DNA of 30,229 nt from a virus. Positions 1 through 8,252 of the stretch are shown piece by piece. How positions within the stretch are numbered: position 1 is the first letter of the stretch; each line of letters begins with the position of its first letter. The translations under genes and the position numbers were made by a program. The notes beneath the pieces are model-generated. The model did no database searches. It saw nothing but the letters and a program-made list of their open reading frames with translations, and was not told the DNA's origin. The DNA is taken from positions 1-30,229 of the IMG/VR virus record IMGVR_UViG_3300031600_000017, one strand, 5' to 3'.

Positions 1-187
1 CGACGCGCAGATCGATCCGGGTCGTTTCCGACCAGAGCCGCGCGTCGCCGAAGTCGGTGATGGCATCAGCCTGCCGGGAGACGACGCGCACCAGCACGGG
101 CGCACCGCCGTCAGAGGTGTAGACCGCCTCTCGCCCGATATTGGGGTCCGCGAAAAGCGCATCAACGACGGCGGTAAATGCCGTCAT
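1..187 (-). CDS. Head-completion / head-tail joining protein, FII-like (3' end beyond window)
   Basis: Reading leftward from the ATG at 187 the frame stays open to the window edge, giving 62 residues that begin MTAFTAVVDALFADPN and contain VYTSDGGAPVLVRVV and WSETTRIDLRV. The start overlaps the stop of the upstream DUF2190 gene in a TGATG junction, so translational coupling is likely. The pattern of an N-terminal helix followed by beta strands resembles small lambda gpFII-type attachment proteins that cap the head after packaging, and the position just after capsid and DUF2190 genes fits that role. The identification is by pattern and position only. The C-terminus lies outside the window. Confidence 0.5.
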   Translation of the reverse strand, partial: MTAFTAVVDALFADPNIGREAVYTSDGGAPVLVRVVSRQADAITDFGDARLWSETTRIDLRV

Positions 188-522
188 CAGAAGCTGCCGT
201 TCAGGCGCACCCGGCCTATCAAGTCGCCCGCGCCGCCAGCAACAGCTTCGGTCGCCACGCCGATCAGCGTATTCGCCGTGGCGGTCTTGGTGGCTTCCTT
301 GTTGGTGTTGTCCCAATAGATCTTGTCGCCCGCCGACCAGGCTTGGGAGGCGACCTTGTTCAGGTCGAAGATGCCGACAAGCGCGGCCTCGACCGTCTCT
401 CCATCTTCGGCGTGCCCGGCGGCAACGCCGAAGATGGAGCCGACGAGCAAGCCATCGCCGGATGTGACCGCATAGGGCGCGGTCAGGGTGATGGTGTTGC
501 CGGGCTGGACGTAGTTTTTCAT
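187..522 (-). CDS. DUF2190 family phage capsid-associated protein
   Basis: A 111 aa protein beginning MKNYVQPGNTITLTAPYAV, with VGIFDLNKVASQAWSAGDKIYWDNT and GRVRLNGSF. This is the typical look of DUF2190 proteins: small, beta-rich, glycine- and alanine-rich, and encoded immediately after the major capsid gene in many alphaproteobacterial prophages. Members are thought to be head decoration or stabilisation proteins, but that role is not visible in this sequence. The start has a good Shine-Dalgarno (AAAGGA, about 8 nt upstream of the ATG). The gene is separated from the capsid gene by a 77 bp gap holding a hairpin, which may tune the ratio of capsid to this product. Confidence 0.85.
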   Translation of the reverse strand: MKNYVQPGNTITLTAPYAVTSGDGLLVGSIFGVAAGHAEDGETVEAALVGIFDLNKVASQAWSAGDKIYWDNTNKEATKTATANTLIGVATEAVAGGAGDLIGRVRLNGSF

Positions 523-545
523 TGCGGGATCCTTTGCAAACAGGA

Positions 546-571
546 ACGGGCGGCCCGATTGGACCGCCCGT
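546..571 (-). terminator. Hairpin in the capsid-DUF2190 gap, possible partial terminator
   Basis: ACGGGCGG (546-553) and CCGCCCGT (564-571) form a perfect 8-bp stem with a 10-nt loop. Read on the minus strand it follows the capsid stop by about 28 nt and is followed by TCCTGTTTG, a weak U-rich run. This could be a leaky terminator, or an RNA 3'-end stabiliser for the abundant capsid message. A direct repeat TCAGAGGTG (571-579 and 585-593) lies beside it. No function has been shown. Confidence 0.45.
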
Positions 572-599
572 CAGAGGTGAGATTTCAGAGGTGGCCCGG

Positions 600-2654
600 T
601 CACGCGCCCGGGTTCTTGTAGAGGCCGCGCCAGTCAATGGCCTTGGCCCCGAAGTCGAGGCGGCACTTGATCTCGACGCCATCGACGTCGAAGCCGTTGC
701 GGGTCTCGATGTACGCGCCCTGCTGGCCTTCGAGATAGGCGTATTCGATGGTGTCGATCTGGTTCGGGCTGGCCGCCAGATACCAGGCGGTTTCGCTGAC
801 CGCATCGAGCCGGGGCTCGCTGATCGGAGCGAGCGTCCGGATCGATTGTGGCACCACGTTGGAGGTTGCGGCGGGCACGAGGTTCTGGGCGACCATCTGC
901 TCGGCCTTCAGTTCCAGCGACGCGGGCACGATCAGGAAGGCAGGCCGCACGTTCAGGACCGTCTTTTTGTCGAGGCCCGTCTGCTTGGCCATGGCGGCGC
1001 GGGCCGCACCGACCGCCTCGACGGCCAGCGCCGCACCGGTTCCTGCGAGATTCTTGTGGGTGGTGTGGAACAGCGCGTTGCCGTCGGCCATGGCCGGGTT
1101 TGCGGTGATGACACCCCAGACCACGTCCGACTCCAGTTGTGCGATGGAATTGCCGTACATTGCCGGGATCCGGGTGAAGGCGTCGAGATCGTCGTTGATC
1201 AGCGTCTGGCGGGTGATGGCGACCACCCGGCCATAAGTCTTGACCTTGTAGCTCTCCTTCCTCTCGCCCAGCGTGCCGCGTTTGAACTCGCCGCTTTCGC
1301 CCACCTCCAGCAGTTGCGGGGCTTCGCCGAGCTGCACCCGGTGCATCGCCTTGAAGTCGGTGGCGAGCACCTGGCGGCAGAACAGCATGAAGGTGCGTGG
1401 ATAGGCCTCGTAGGCCTGCCGCAGGGTCTTGTTGGTGACCGCCGAGAGAATCTCGGGGAAGTCCGACGTCGAATGCAGGGCACGCGTCGCCACCTCATCA
1501 CGCGACAGGCCGCGGGTGTTCACGCCCACATTGCCGAGGCTTTCCCGGGCCAGTTCCAAAAGCGTCATGCCGCGATACTGGCGCGCGGCGTCTTCCAACT
1601 GGAACAGCGTCGGGCTGTAGCGGTGCAGCAGCGCATTCGCCACCGCGTCGCGGCGGGTGATCGCCTCATTGCGGCCGCCAAGTGGGATCGACACCTGGCT
1701 GAAGGTGCGGGTTTCCTCGGATTTCGCGGCAACCTGATCGAGGATCAGACGCCGGGCCTCACCGATATCCGTGCCGCGTTTGACCAGATCCTCGGCAAAA
1801 CTGCGCTCGAGGTTCAGGCGACCTGCCAGATCGTAGATTGTGGACACGCGATCCCGCTCGCCCTCGCGTGCGCGGGTCGCGACAGCTTCGGTATCAGGTG
1901 CAACGGGCATGTTCGGATTCTCGGGCTTCGGCTGCGCGCGGGTTTCGCTGGAGACAACCTTCGGCTCGGCCACAGGCGTCTTCGGTTCAGTCATGGTGGT
2001 GTCCTCGGTCGCGACAGTGTCGCTGGGTTGGTCTGTGGCCTCTGCGGCCGGGGCGTTGGGTTTGTCCGTCATCGGGATGGCTCCTGTGTTTGTGGGTGGG
2101 ACGTCCCGGCGGTGAAGGACGCAAGTTGCAAGGTCGGATTGGGCGCGGAAGCCTGCGGCGGGGTCGGCGCCAACGGGCACGGCGGACACCTCGAAGGGAG
2201 TCCAGTCCACCGCGCGCCAAAGCTCGCGGGCAGCATCGGGTTTGGAGACCTCGAAGCGGTGAACCTGGTAGCCGATGGAGACCGCACGGATGTGTCCCGC
2301 CTGAATGTCGCGCCAGATCGGTTCGACATCGGCGCGCTCAGAAATCCGAACCTGCGCAACGCCCCGGCCGTTTTCGATGCGCGCCGAACCAGGCACGACC
2401 GAGCCAATCACAGCGTCGAGCGTGTCGATCTCATGCACCTTCAGGAACGGCGCGCCCGCATTAAGCCGATCCAGCCGCACATGGGTCGGATCGAGGCTGA
2501 GCTCTTCGTCATAAGGCTCGCCGAACAGGGTCGACCGGCGAACGCGCGCCCCCGCTGACCAGATCACCTCGACGGTGCGGGCGTCGGTATCGGCTGAGTT
2601 CGGCGCAAGCTCCGCCGACCGGCGCAGGGCCGGTAGTTCGATCATCGTGTCCAT
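600..2654 (-). CDS. Prohead protease / major capsid protein fusion
   Basis: One 684 aa frame carries two functions that are usually separate genes. Residues 1-175 look like an HK97-type prohead protease, with His74 (FLKVHEID) and Ser126 (HIRAVSIGYQ) in the expected relative positions for the catalytic pair. Residues about 190-260 are a low-complexity Pro/Ala/Thr/Glu linker. Residues 270-684 are a capsid domain with VRPAFLIVPASLELKAEQ, YLAASPN and a C-terminal FGAKAIDWRGLYKNPGA. The family is annotated elsewhere as a protease/capsid fusion, with the protease expected to cut itself away and trim the scaffold-like segment. An AGGA box precedes the ATG. The gene begins 5 nt after the portal stop, so the two are probably co-translated. 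Confidence 0.92.
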   Translation of the reverse strand: MDTMIELPALRRSAELAPNSADTDARTVEVIWSAGARVRRSTLFGEPYDEELSLDPTHVRLDRLNAGAPFLKVHEIDTLDAVIGSVVPGSARIENGRGVAQVRISERADVEPIWRDIQAGHIRAVSIGYQVHRFEVSKPDAARELWRAVDWTPFEVSAVPVGADPAAGFRAQSDLATCVLHRRDVPPTNTGAIPMTDKPNAPAAEATDQPSDTVATEDTTMTEPKTPVAEPKVVSSETRAQPKPENPNMPVAPDTEAVATRAREGERDRVSTIYDLAGRLNLERSFAEDLVKRGTDIGEARRLILDQVAAKSEETRTFSQVSIPLGGRNEAITRRDAVANALLHRYSPTLFQLEDAARQYRGMTLLELARESLGNVGVNTRGLSRDEVATRALHSTSDFPEILSAVTNKTLRQAYEAYPRTFMLFCRQVLATDFKAMHRVQLGEAPQLLEVGESGEFKRGTLGERKESYKVKTYGRVVAITRQTLINDDLDAFTRIPAMYGNSIAQLESDVVWGVITANPAMADGNALFHTTHKNLAGTGAALAVEAVGAARAAMAKQTGLDKKTVLNVRPAFLIVPASLELKAEQMVAQNLVPAATSNVVPQSIRTLAPISEPRLDAVSETAWYLAASPNQIDTIEYAYLEGQQGAYIETRNGFDVDGVEIKCRLDFGAKAIDWRGLYKNPGA

Positions 2655-2659
2655 TTGTG

Positions 2660-4231
2660 TCAGTCCTGTTGGTCGGGGTCAGGCTGCGCCACACCCGTTT
2701 CGGAGACGTCGGCCGGATCGCTCGCCGGGTCATTGGCTGGGTCGTCGTCGACGAGATCGTTCGCCTGATCGCTTGTTTGGGCGCTGCCGGTCTTGGTGAC
2801 TCGTCGCGGATCGCTGTCGAGCACCAGCCCGAGCGCATCGAGTTTGGCGTTTGTAGCTGCGATTTCGGCCAGCACGGCGTCCGGATTGCGGCCCTGTTTC
2901 GCGATCACCTCGGCCAGCGTCATGGTGCCTGAGCGGATCGACAGCAGGTTCGCCATCGCGTCCTTCTGCGGATCGACGGCCTCGAACTTCGGTGGAGACC
3001 ATTCGACCGGTACATCCGGCGTCGGGATCTGGCCCGCCGCCCATGCGGCCTCGGTGAACCAGCGCCAGACTGGTGCACAGAACATCGGGATGAATAGCTG
3101 CCACTGCACGGCGTCGATCTGGCGGCGGAACTCGACGAGCCCGGCGCGGATCGAGGAATAGTTCACCTGGGACAAATCGCCCGTCAGCAATTCATAGGGC
3201 ACCCGGAACCCTGCCGAGATCGTGTGCAGGCTCGCCCGCTTGTATTCGCCATAGCCGCCGGTGGCCGACGGCTGGTTGAAACGGATGTCTTTGCCTCCGC
3301 GCGCATAGGCGATGAGGCCCGGTTCGAACTGCTCAACCCGGTTGCCGTCGGCATCGACCACCGAAGGCGCGATGCCCTGCTGGGCCTCGTCGTCACCGAA
3401 GACGATTGCGGTGACGCAGGCCTCGGTCTTCTTGCGGACCAATTCGGCTACTTCGTAATCGTCGAGATCACGCAAACTGCGGATCACTGGCGCGCCCCAG
3501 GGAACGCCCCGGGCCTGCGTGCGCTGCTTTTCATAGATGTGGGCAATCTCGGTTGCCGGGACAGGGCGGCTCTGCAATCCATTCTGCATCGCACCATAGG
3601 CATCGCCGGGGTGTTCGGCGTGCAGCCAATAGGCCCGGCGTTTCCCGACCGGATCGAACTCGATCCCCTGCACCAGCCGACCCGCGCCGTTGGCACCGGA
3701 TTTCGTGGCGTCTAGGAAGTCGGCTTCCAGCACCTGCAATTGCAACGGGACGGGCAAGCCATCCGCTGCGCGGCGCAGCCTGCGGCGTACCAGCACCTCG
3801 CCAGCCTCGACCATTTCCCGGCAGATCAGGGTCTGGAGCCCGTAGAAGTCGAGTTGGCCGTCGGCATCAGCGGCATCTGACCACCGTGCGAACAGCGCAT
3901 CGACCTTGCGGTCCAGCTTATCATTGCCGCTCGCCGCGCGCGGCATGATGCCCGCACCGACAATGTTGTTCACCAGCACCGCCACGGCCTTGGCCGCATG
4001 CGGGTTGTTGCGGACCAGATCTCGCATCCGATCCCGCAAAAGCGCCCCGGCCACGCCAACCTCGGTGTCAGCGGAGGTGCCCGGCGCGCGCCAGCCGTCG
4101 GTGCGCCGCCCCTTGGCCGCACCGTCATAGCCACGCGTCAAGGTTTCGAACGCCTGCCTGGCGAGTACGCGCCGTGCCGCAGTGCGCGGGGCCACCGTGG
4201 CAATCGCATGGTCAAACCAGTTGGCTGACAT
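2660..4231 (-). CDS. Portal protein, lambda GpB family
   Basis: A 523 aa protein of normal length for the lambda-type portal family. Recognisable elements include RDRMRDLVRNNPHAAKAVAVLVNNIVGAG near the N-terminus, IYEKQRTQARGVPWGAPV in the middle, and ISAGFRVPYELLTGDLSQVNYSSIRAGLVEFRR, the most conserved portal segment. The last roughly 40 residues are acidic and disordered. The portal forms the ring at the capsid vertex through which DNA is packaged and to which the tail attaches. The ATG overlaps the upstream gpW-like stop (TGATG). The capsid/protease gene follows after 5 nt. Confidence 0.95.
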   Translation of the reverse strand: MSANWFDHAIATVAPRTAARRVLARQAFETLTRGYDGAAKGRRTDGWRAPGTSADTEVGVAGALLRDRMRDLVRNNPHAAKAVAVLVNNIVGAGIMPRAASGNDKLDRKVDALFARWSDAADADGQLDFYGLQTLICREMVEAGEVLVRRRLRRAADGLPVPLQLQVLEADFLDATKSGANGAGRLVQGIEFDPVGKRRAYWLHAEHPGDAYGAMQNGLQSRPVPATEIAHIYEKQRTQARGVPWGAPVIRSLRDLDDYEVAELVRKKTEACVTAIVFGDDEAQQGIAPSVVDADGNRVEQFEPGLIAYARGGKDIRFNQPSATGGYGEYKRASLHTISAGFRVPYELLTGDLSQVNYSSIRAGLVEFRRQIDAVQWQLFIPMFCAPVWRWFTEAAWAAGQIPTPDVPVEWSPPKFEAVDPQKDAMANLLSIRSGTMTLAEVIAKQGRNPDAVLAEIAATNAKLDALGLVLDSDPRRVTKTGSAQTSDQANDLVDDDPANDPASDPADVSETGVAQPDPDQQD

Positions 4232-4440
4232 CAGCGATCCCCGCGCGAGAAGCTCGCGAGACCAGCGACCGGCAATGGCCGGGTCGTGCCCGCGATGGCG
4301 CGCTCGATGGTGCGAATGCGCGCCAGCAGATCCTCTGCAGAGCCGTAATCGATGGATTTGCCGTCATAGCTGACGCGCGTCGTGCCGCTTGCATAGGCCC
4401 GCCGCAGCGCCGAAAGCTCGGTTTCCGTCCAATCTGCCAT
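4231..4440 (-). CDS. gpW-like head-tail joining protein
   Basis: A 69 aa protein beginning MADWTETELSALRRAYASGTTRVSYDGKSIDYGSA. The pattern of a helix, a short beta hairpin containing VSYDGKSI, then a long helix matches the small gpW family, which joins the portal region to the tail and is encoded between terminase and portal in lambda-like modules. I chose the ATG at 4440, not the one three codons upstream, because it forms a TGATG overlap with the terminase stop, the same junction type used at the portal start. Confidence 0.82.
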   Translation of the reverse strand: MADWTETELSALRRAYASGTTRVSYDGKSIDYGSAEDLLARIRTIERAIAGTTRPLPVAGLASFSRGDR

Positions 4441-6437
4441 CAAAACCATCCTCCACGCCGTCCAAGCCAGTCAGACCGCCGTTTCCCCTGCGACGCCTGC
4501 GCCTGTCGATTGATCTGCCCCGCGGGATCCGCCGAGGTATCGGCAACCCCAAGCTGATCCTCGAGGTCGCGCCATTTCTCGTCGGTCCACCGATCCGCGC
4601 CCGCGATCCAGGCGGCGGCGCGGGCATAGACCCGGCAGTCGAGCGCCTCGTTACGTTCCCGAAGCTTCTGCCATTCCAGCCGGGCGAAGCCGCGCTTGGT
4701 GCGCACGGTGACCAGCTGCTCAGCGACGAACTGCTTCAGCCATTCATTCTCGACCCAATGTGGCAGGTGCACGGTGCCAGGCTGGCTTTGTGCCCCTTCC
4801 GCACGTTCCTCGTCGGTCGGCCGTTCGAGCCGCAGGAACCGATAGGTCTCTGCCTTGAATGTCGAAACAGCCACGGTCCAGAGGCGCGCGCCACGCCGCA
4901 GACGTTTGCCGCCCTCGGTCGCGTCCACATAGGTCGGCCCGGACACCGGACTCGCGCGATTGAACCCTTCGACGCCTTTCACCGGGGCCACCTGCGCGAA
5001 GCCTTGAGCCCGCGACCAGCCATAGACTGCCGGGGCCTCGTATCCGGTATCGATAGCGAGTTGCGCGATCTTCAAATGCGCGCCACGTTCATGCGGCCAT
5101 GTCCGGTTCAACAGCGCAGTCAGGTCGCCCCAGGCTTCATGTCGGTCCGGTCCGCCCTCGATCACGATGTGATCGACCAGCCAGCTTTCCAGCCCTCGAC
5201 CCCAGGCCCAGACATCGACCTCAATCCGGTCTTTCTGGACGTCACCGCCTGCCGTCAGGAACAGCCCACCCGCAGGGACAATACCCGGTTTCCAGCGTTC
5301 GCGCCGGTCATAGAGCCGTTGCCAGTCCGGTGCGTCGCCGGTTTCGACCCATGTCTCGCCGAGGATCGTGTTGCGGAACGCCTTGATTGCCTCGTCCGAC
5401 CCCTGCGCCGCGTCCCATGCCCGCACGATCCGCTCCCAACTGAGCCAGCCGATCGGCGAATAGAGCGCTGAGAGGTGATAGCCGACTGTGCCGGGATCGG
5501 CGGCGACGGCGGTCGCCCGCCATTCGCCCCCCTCCAGCATCGCCGTCTTGTGGTGTTCCGCGATGGGCGTGTCGCAGCCCTCGCAGTGATATTCCGCCGT
5601 CTCCGGGCGACCTTTCTGCCAGCGCAGCCGGTCGAATTTCAGCCACTGTGCGTGGCCACAGTGAGGGCACGGCACGAAGTAGCGGCGCTGGTCGCTTGCC
5701 TCGAACTCGCGCTCGATCCGGCTGAGCCCCCGGATCGTCGGCGTCGAGACCAGGAACACCTTTCGCCGATGGGCAAATGTCAGCGACCGCGCTTCGGCCA
5801 GCGTGACCGGATCGCCTTCGTCGTCAGCGGAGGCCGGATAGGCATCAACCTCATCGAGGAAGATGTAACGCGCGGGCGTCGAGCGAAGCCCGACCGCCGA
5901 GTTTGCCCCCGTCATGATCAGGATGCCGCCCGCGAACTCCTTGGACAGCATGGTATTCCCGGCGTCGCGGGATCGCGCCGGTTTGACCCGCTCGCGCAAT
6001 TCCGGACTCTCGTCGATCAGCGGATCGATTCGCTGCCGCGAGTTGCGTTTCGCCAGTTCCACAGTTGGCTGGACTGCGAGCATCGGCCCCGGCGCCTGGT
6101 GGATCGCGAACCCGATCCAGTTGTTTCCGGCCTCGGTCGCGCCGACCTGCGCGGCCTTCATAAACACGATCCGCTGTGTTGGATCGCCGGGCGACAGCCG
6201 GTCCATGATCTCACCCATGTAGGGCGTGCGGGCGGTACGATACCGACCCGGTTCTGCCGATGCGCGACCGGAGAGCATCCGGTGCCGGTCCGCCCATTCC
6301 GACACGGTCAGGTCTGGATCCGGCGTGAGGCCTGCGCCCCAGGCACGCAGGATCTCTGTCGCGCCGTCGAAATCAAAGGCATCATCACCGGAGATCAGGT
6401 TTGATCTCTGCAAGATCGTCGAGCTGGGCACGGACAT
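4440..6437 (-). CDS. Terminase large subunit, GpA family
   Basis: A 665 aa packaging motor and nuclease. Near residues 94-102 is KAAQVGATE, the variant Walker A-like motif of GpA terminases. YIFLDEVDAYP (Asp195-Glu196) is Walker B. Four cysteines at about 257, 260, 285 and 288 (CPHC, CEGC) form a predicted zinc-binding insert. The C-terminal half holds the RNase H-like nuclease, with GGDVQKDRIEVDVWAWG and LAIDTGY. The start at 6437 is supported by a GGAG box four bases upstream and gives a roughly 50 nt overlap with the small subunit. A further in-frame ATG at 6476 exists but has no better signal. Confidence 0.95.
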   Translation of the reverse strand: MSVPSSTILQRSNLISGDDAFDFDGATEILRAWGAGLTPDPDLTVSEWADRHRMLSGRASAEPGRYRTARTPYMGEIMDRLSPGDPTQRIVFMKAAQVGATEAGNNWIGFAIHQAPGPMLAVQPTVELAKRNSRQRIDPLIDESPELRERVKPARSRDAGNTMLSKEFAGGILIMTGANSAVGLRSTPARYIFLDEVDAYPASADDEGDPVTLAEARSLTFAHRRKVFLVSTPTIRGLSRIEREFEASDQRRYFVPCPHCGHAQWLKFDRLRWQKGRPETAEYHCEGCDTPIAEHHKTAMLEGGEWRATAVAADPGTVGYHLSALYSPIGWLSWERIVRAWDAAQGSDEAIKAFRNTILGETWVETGDAPDWQRLYDRRERWKPGIVPAGGLFLTAGGDVQKDRIEVDVWAWGRGLESWLVDHIVIEGGPDRHEAWGDLTALLNRTWPHERGAHLKIAQLAIDTGYEAPAVYGWSRAQGFAQVAPVKGVEGFNRASPVSGPTYVDATEGGKRLRRGARLWTVAVSTFKAETYRFLRLERPTDEERAEGAQSQPGTVHLPHWVENEWLKQFVAEQLVTVRTKRGFARLEWQKLRERNEALDCRVYARAAAWIAGADRWTDEKWRDLEDQLGVADTSADPAGQINRQAQASQGKRRSDWLGRRGGWF

Positions 6438-6945
6438 GTTTCTCCAGAACCTTCTGCATAACCGCGGGCTCCACACCCAGATCCGCCGCCATCAACGCCG
6501 CCGACCGTGCAGGCCAGTTGACCCAAACGTCGCGTTCCTGCCGCGCCAGCCGAAACACCAGCGACAGAGCGCGGGCCCGGTCGATCAACTCGCCTTTCAG
6601 CTTCTGCAGCCGGAGGCGGCGTTCCTGCGCCTTCAGCACTTCGTTCGCTGTCTTTGCCTGCAGGAACGTGGTGCCGCTGCCGACAGGCGGGGCTGCCATT
6701 CCCTGTTCGCGCAGCGTTTCGCCTACGGCGGATACCGCCGCCTCCGGGACGGGTTTGAGCTTTGGCTGCGGCGTTTTGCGGGTCTTCGACGGATCCGTGG
6801 CTTGAGCGCGCAGGGCGTCGCTGGCCACCGCGTCGATGCTGCCATCGGCGTGCAGTACCAGCCGCCCCGTCGCCTTGGCCTTCTGGATTGCCCCGCGCGA
6901 GAGGCCAACGCGGGCGGCATACTGGCGCTCGCTCAGACCCTCCAT
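6385..6945 (-). CDS. Terminase small subunit, Nu1-like
   Basis: A 186 aa protein. Residues 1-40 (MEGLSERQYAARVGLSRGAIQKAKATGRL) form a winged helix-turn-helix like that of phage Nu1, which recognises the packaging site. A Pro/Lys-rich linker (about 50-75) follows, then a charged helical region (about 100-186) with KAQERRLRLQKLKGELIDRARAL for oligomerisation and contact with the large subunit. The start has a GGAG box seven bases upstream. It is the first gene of the leftward packaging/head operon and overlaps the large subunit. The DNA-binding role is family knowledge. The actual cos or pac site is not identifiable here. Confidence 0.88.
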   Translation of the reverse strand: MEGLSERQYAARVGLSRGAIQKAKATGRLVLHADGSIDAVASDALRAQATDPSKTRKTPQPKLKPVPEAAVSAVGETLREQGMAAPPVGSGTTFLQAKTANEVLKAQERRLRLQKLKGELIDRARALSLVFRLARQERDVWVNWPARSAALMAADLGVEPAVMQKVLEKHVRAQLDDLAEIKPDLR

Positions 6946-7056
6946 TGTGCGCTCCGATTATCATTCAAACTCATGTGCTTATGTAGTTGATAAGCCTCCG
7001 AAGCAGAGCGAACGTTGTCTCAAGAAAACGATGCAACTCACCACGGAGCCGCCACG
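6946..7056. promoter_or_regulatory. Divergent promoter region with a small inverted repeat
   Basis: This 111 bp gap separates the leftward terminase operon from the rightward small genes. It is visibly more AT-rich than its flanks. GCTTAT (6977-6982) and ATAAGC (6990-6995) form an inverted repeat with a 7-nt spacer that could be an operator. On the minus strand a TGATAAT box lies close to the terminase Shine-Dalgarno, but no convincing -35 partner is seen. The region must hold promoters for at least one direction. I cannot fix their exact positions. Confidence 0.4.
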
Positions 7057-7326
7057 ATGACCCGCCTGAACCCGATCACCACACCCCGCCACCAACTGCG
7101 CGCCGAGAAGGCTGCGCGGAACAAGGAGGCGGCCTTGAACGCCTTCATCGGCAAGAAAGCCCAAATCGACGAGATGCTCGCCCGCTTGGCAAGCCTCAGC
7201 GACGACCACTTCAACGCCCACCCCGACGAGATCAACTGGGGCCATGTCGGCACCCTTGAGCATTACGCCAACCTCCTGAAGCGCATCACCGACAGCGCCT
7301 TCAGCGAGGGCGAGCACGCGGAATGA
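7057..7326 (+). CDS. Small hypothetical protein
   Basis: An 89 aa protein beginning MTRLNPITTPRHQLRAEKAARNKEAALNAF. It is helical and charged, with no cysteine, signal peptide or membrane segment. I do not recognise a family. The start at 7057 is preferred over an upstream ATG at 7015 because CGGAG lies eight bases before it. The stop overlaps an ATG (ATGA), but the next gene more likely starts a little further on. It is the first of three rightward genes that point away from the packaging module and read against the otherwise leftward phage genes. Confidence 0.7.
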   Translation: MTRLNPITTPRHQLRAEKAARNKEAALNAFIGKKAQIDEMLARLASLSDDHFNAHPDEINWGHVGTLEHYANLLKRITDSAFSEGEHAE

Positions 7327-7340
7327 AAGGAGCAAACACC

Positions 7341-7559
7341 ATGGAAGCCAGCACCATCCGCATCGCCATTCGCAGCCTGAACGAGCCTTGGGACACCAGC
7401 CGAGTCCCCGTCGTCCTTGACGAGATCGCAGCATCGCTCCGCGAGGAAGCCGACATTCCCGCGCGCCTCACCGCCGACAGCATGACCATCGCCATCGACG
7501 TCGCCACCGACCAACTGCCCGCCGCCGCAGCGCTCTTGCACGAACTTGGGCTGATCTGA
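7341..7559 (+). CDS. Small hypothetical protein
   Basis: A 72 aa acidic protein, MEASTIRIAIRSLNEPWDTSRVPVV... ending AAALLHELGLI. An AAAGGAG box eight bases upstream of the ATG at 7341 fixes this start over the in-frame ATG at 7323 that overlaps the previous stop. The predicted fold is a mixed alpha/beta domain with no recognised motif. It probably shares a transcript with the preceding gene. Three tight palindromes separate it from the DUF3489 gene. Confidence 0.65.
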   Translation: MEASTIRIAIRSLNEPWDTSRVPVVLDEIAASLREEADIPARLTADSMTIAIDVATDQLPAAAALLHELGLI

Positions 7560-7562
7560 CCT

Positions 7563-7633
7563 CGGGCGTACGCCCGAACTCCGGCCGCGCACTGCGCGGC
7601 TTGGGGTCGTAGAAGACCGCGACGGTCGCGGTC
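7563..7633. repeat. Three consecutive perfect inverted repeats
   Basis: In the 93 bp gap between two rightward genes there are three near-contiguous palindromes. The first is CGGGCGTACGCCCG (7563-7576, a perfect 14-mer). The second is GCCGCGCA/TGCGCGGC around one base (7584-7600). The third is GACCGCGAC/GTCGCGGTC around one base (7615-7633). They differ in sequence, so this is not one repeated unit. They could fold as RNA hairpins regulating the downstream DUF3489 gene, or act as protein-binding palindromes. None has a T-tract, so simple termination is unlikely. Confidence 0.75.
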
Positions 7634-7652
7634 CGAACACGGAGACGACCCT

Positions 7653-8195
7653 ATGACCAAACTTTCCGATACCCAGACGATCATCCTGTCCCGCGCAGCT
7701 CAGCACGAGGACCGCTTTGCCTTGCCACTGCCCGACAGCCTGCGCGGTGGAGCCGCCACCAAGGTGGTCGGCGCGATGCTCGCCAAGGGCTTCCTCGAAG
7801 AGGCCGAGGCCGACATGCGCAAGGGCGAGCCCGTCTGGCGCGAGACCGGCGACGGCCATGGCGTCACGCTGATCGCCACCGCCGCAGGCCTCGCCGCCAT
7901 CGGCGTCGAGCCCGAGGACGCGAACACCGCGCCTGCGGGCGCGGCGGACGCGCCGACCGAGGAGCCCGCGCCCAAGGCGCGCACCCCGCGCGAGGGCACC
8001 AAGCAGGCAACGCTGATCGCCATGCTACGCGCGCCAGACGGCGCGACCATCGAGGAGATCAGAGCTGCGCTCAATTGGGCATCTCACACGGTCCGGGGCG
8101 CGATGTCCGGCGCGCTGAAGAAGAAGCTGGGCCTCGACGTCACCTCGGAGAAGGTCGAGGATCGGGGGCGCGTTTACAAACTCCCCGCCGCCTGA
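7653..8195 (+). CDS. DUF3489 domain-containing protein
   Basis: A 180 aa protein. The N-terminal half (MTKLSDTQTIILSRAAQH to about residue 85) reads like a winged-helix segment, with KVVGAMLAKGFLEE and TAAGLAAIGVEP. A Pro/Ala/Glu linker spans about 90-110. The C-terminal half, TKQATLIAMLRAPDGATIEEIRAALNWASHTVRGAMSGALKKKLG, is the typical DUF3489 segment and resembles a second winged helix. A DNA-binding or regulatory role is therefore plausible but unproven. A GGAGACGACCCT leader precedes the ATG, and a strong terminator follows 25 nt after the stop, which closes this rightward unit. Confidence 0.85.
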   Translation: MTKLSDTQTIILSRAAQHEDRFALPLPDSLRGGAATKVVGAMLAKGFLEEAEADMRKGEPVWRETGDGHGVTLIATAAGLAAIGVEPEDANTAPAGAADAPTEEPAPKARTPREGTKQATLIAMLRAPDGATIEEIRAALNWASHTVRGAMSGALKKKLGLDVTSEKVEDRGRVYKLPAA

Positions 8196-8220
8196 CGCAT
8201 CCATGCCCGGCAAAATGATG

Positions 8221-8249
8221 ACCGCCGTCCCATTGGGGCGGCGGTTTTC
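8221..8249 (+). terminator. Intrinsic terminator after the DUF3489 gene
   Basis: ACCGCCGTCCC (8221-8231) pairs with GGGGCGGCGGT (8235-8245) in an 11-bp stem with one G-U pair and a 3-nt ATT loop, followed by TTTCC. Orientation and position (26 nt after the stop at 8195) fit termination of the plus-strand unit. It lies just before the 3' end of the converging leftward methyltransferase gene, so it may also limit read-through from that side. Confidence 0.8.
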
Positions 8250-8252
8250 CTC

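Noticed and set aside
522-2558. Long open frame on the plus strand opposite the capsid gene (678 codons)
   Set aside because: It is an antisense shadow of the GC-rich protease/capsid gene. Its translation is Arg/Gly/His-rich, with no recognisable domain, and the opposite strand encodes a clear known protein.
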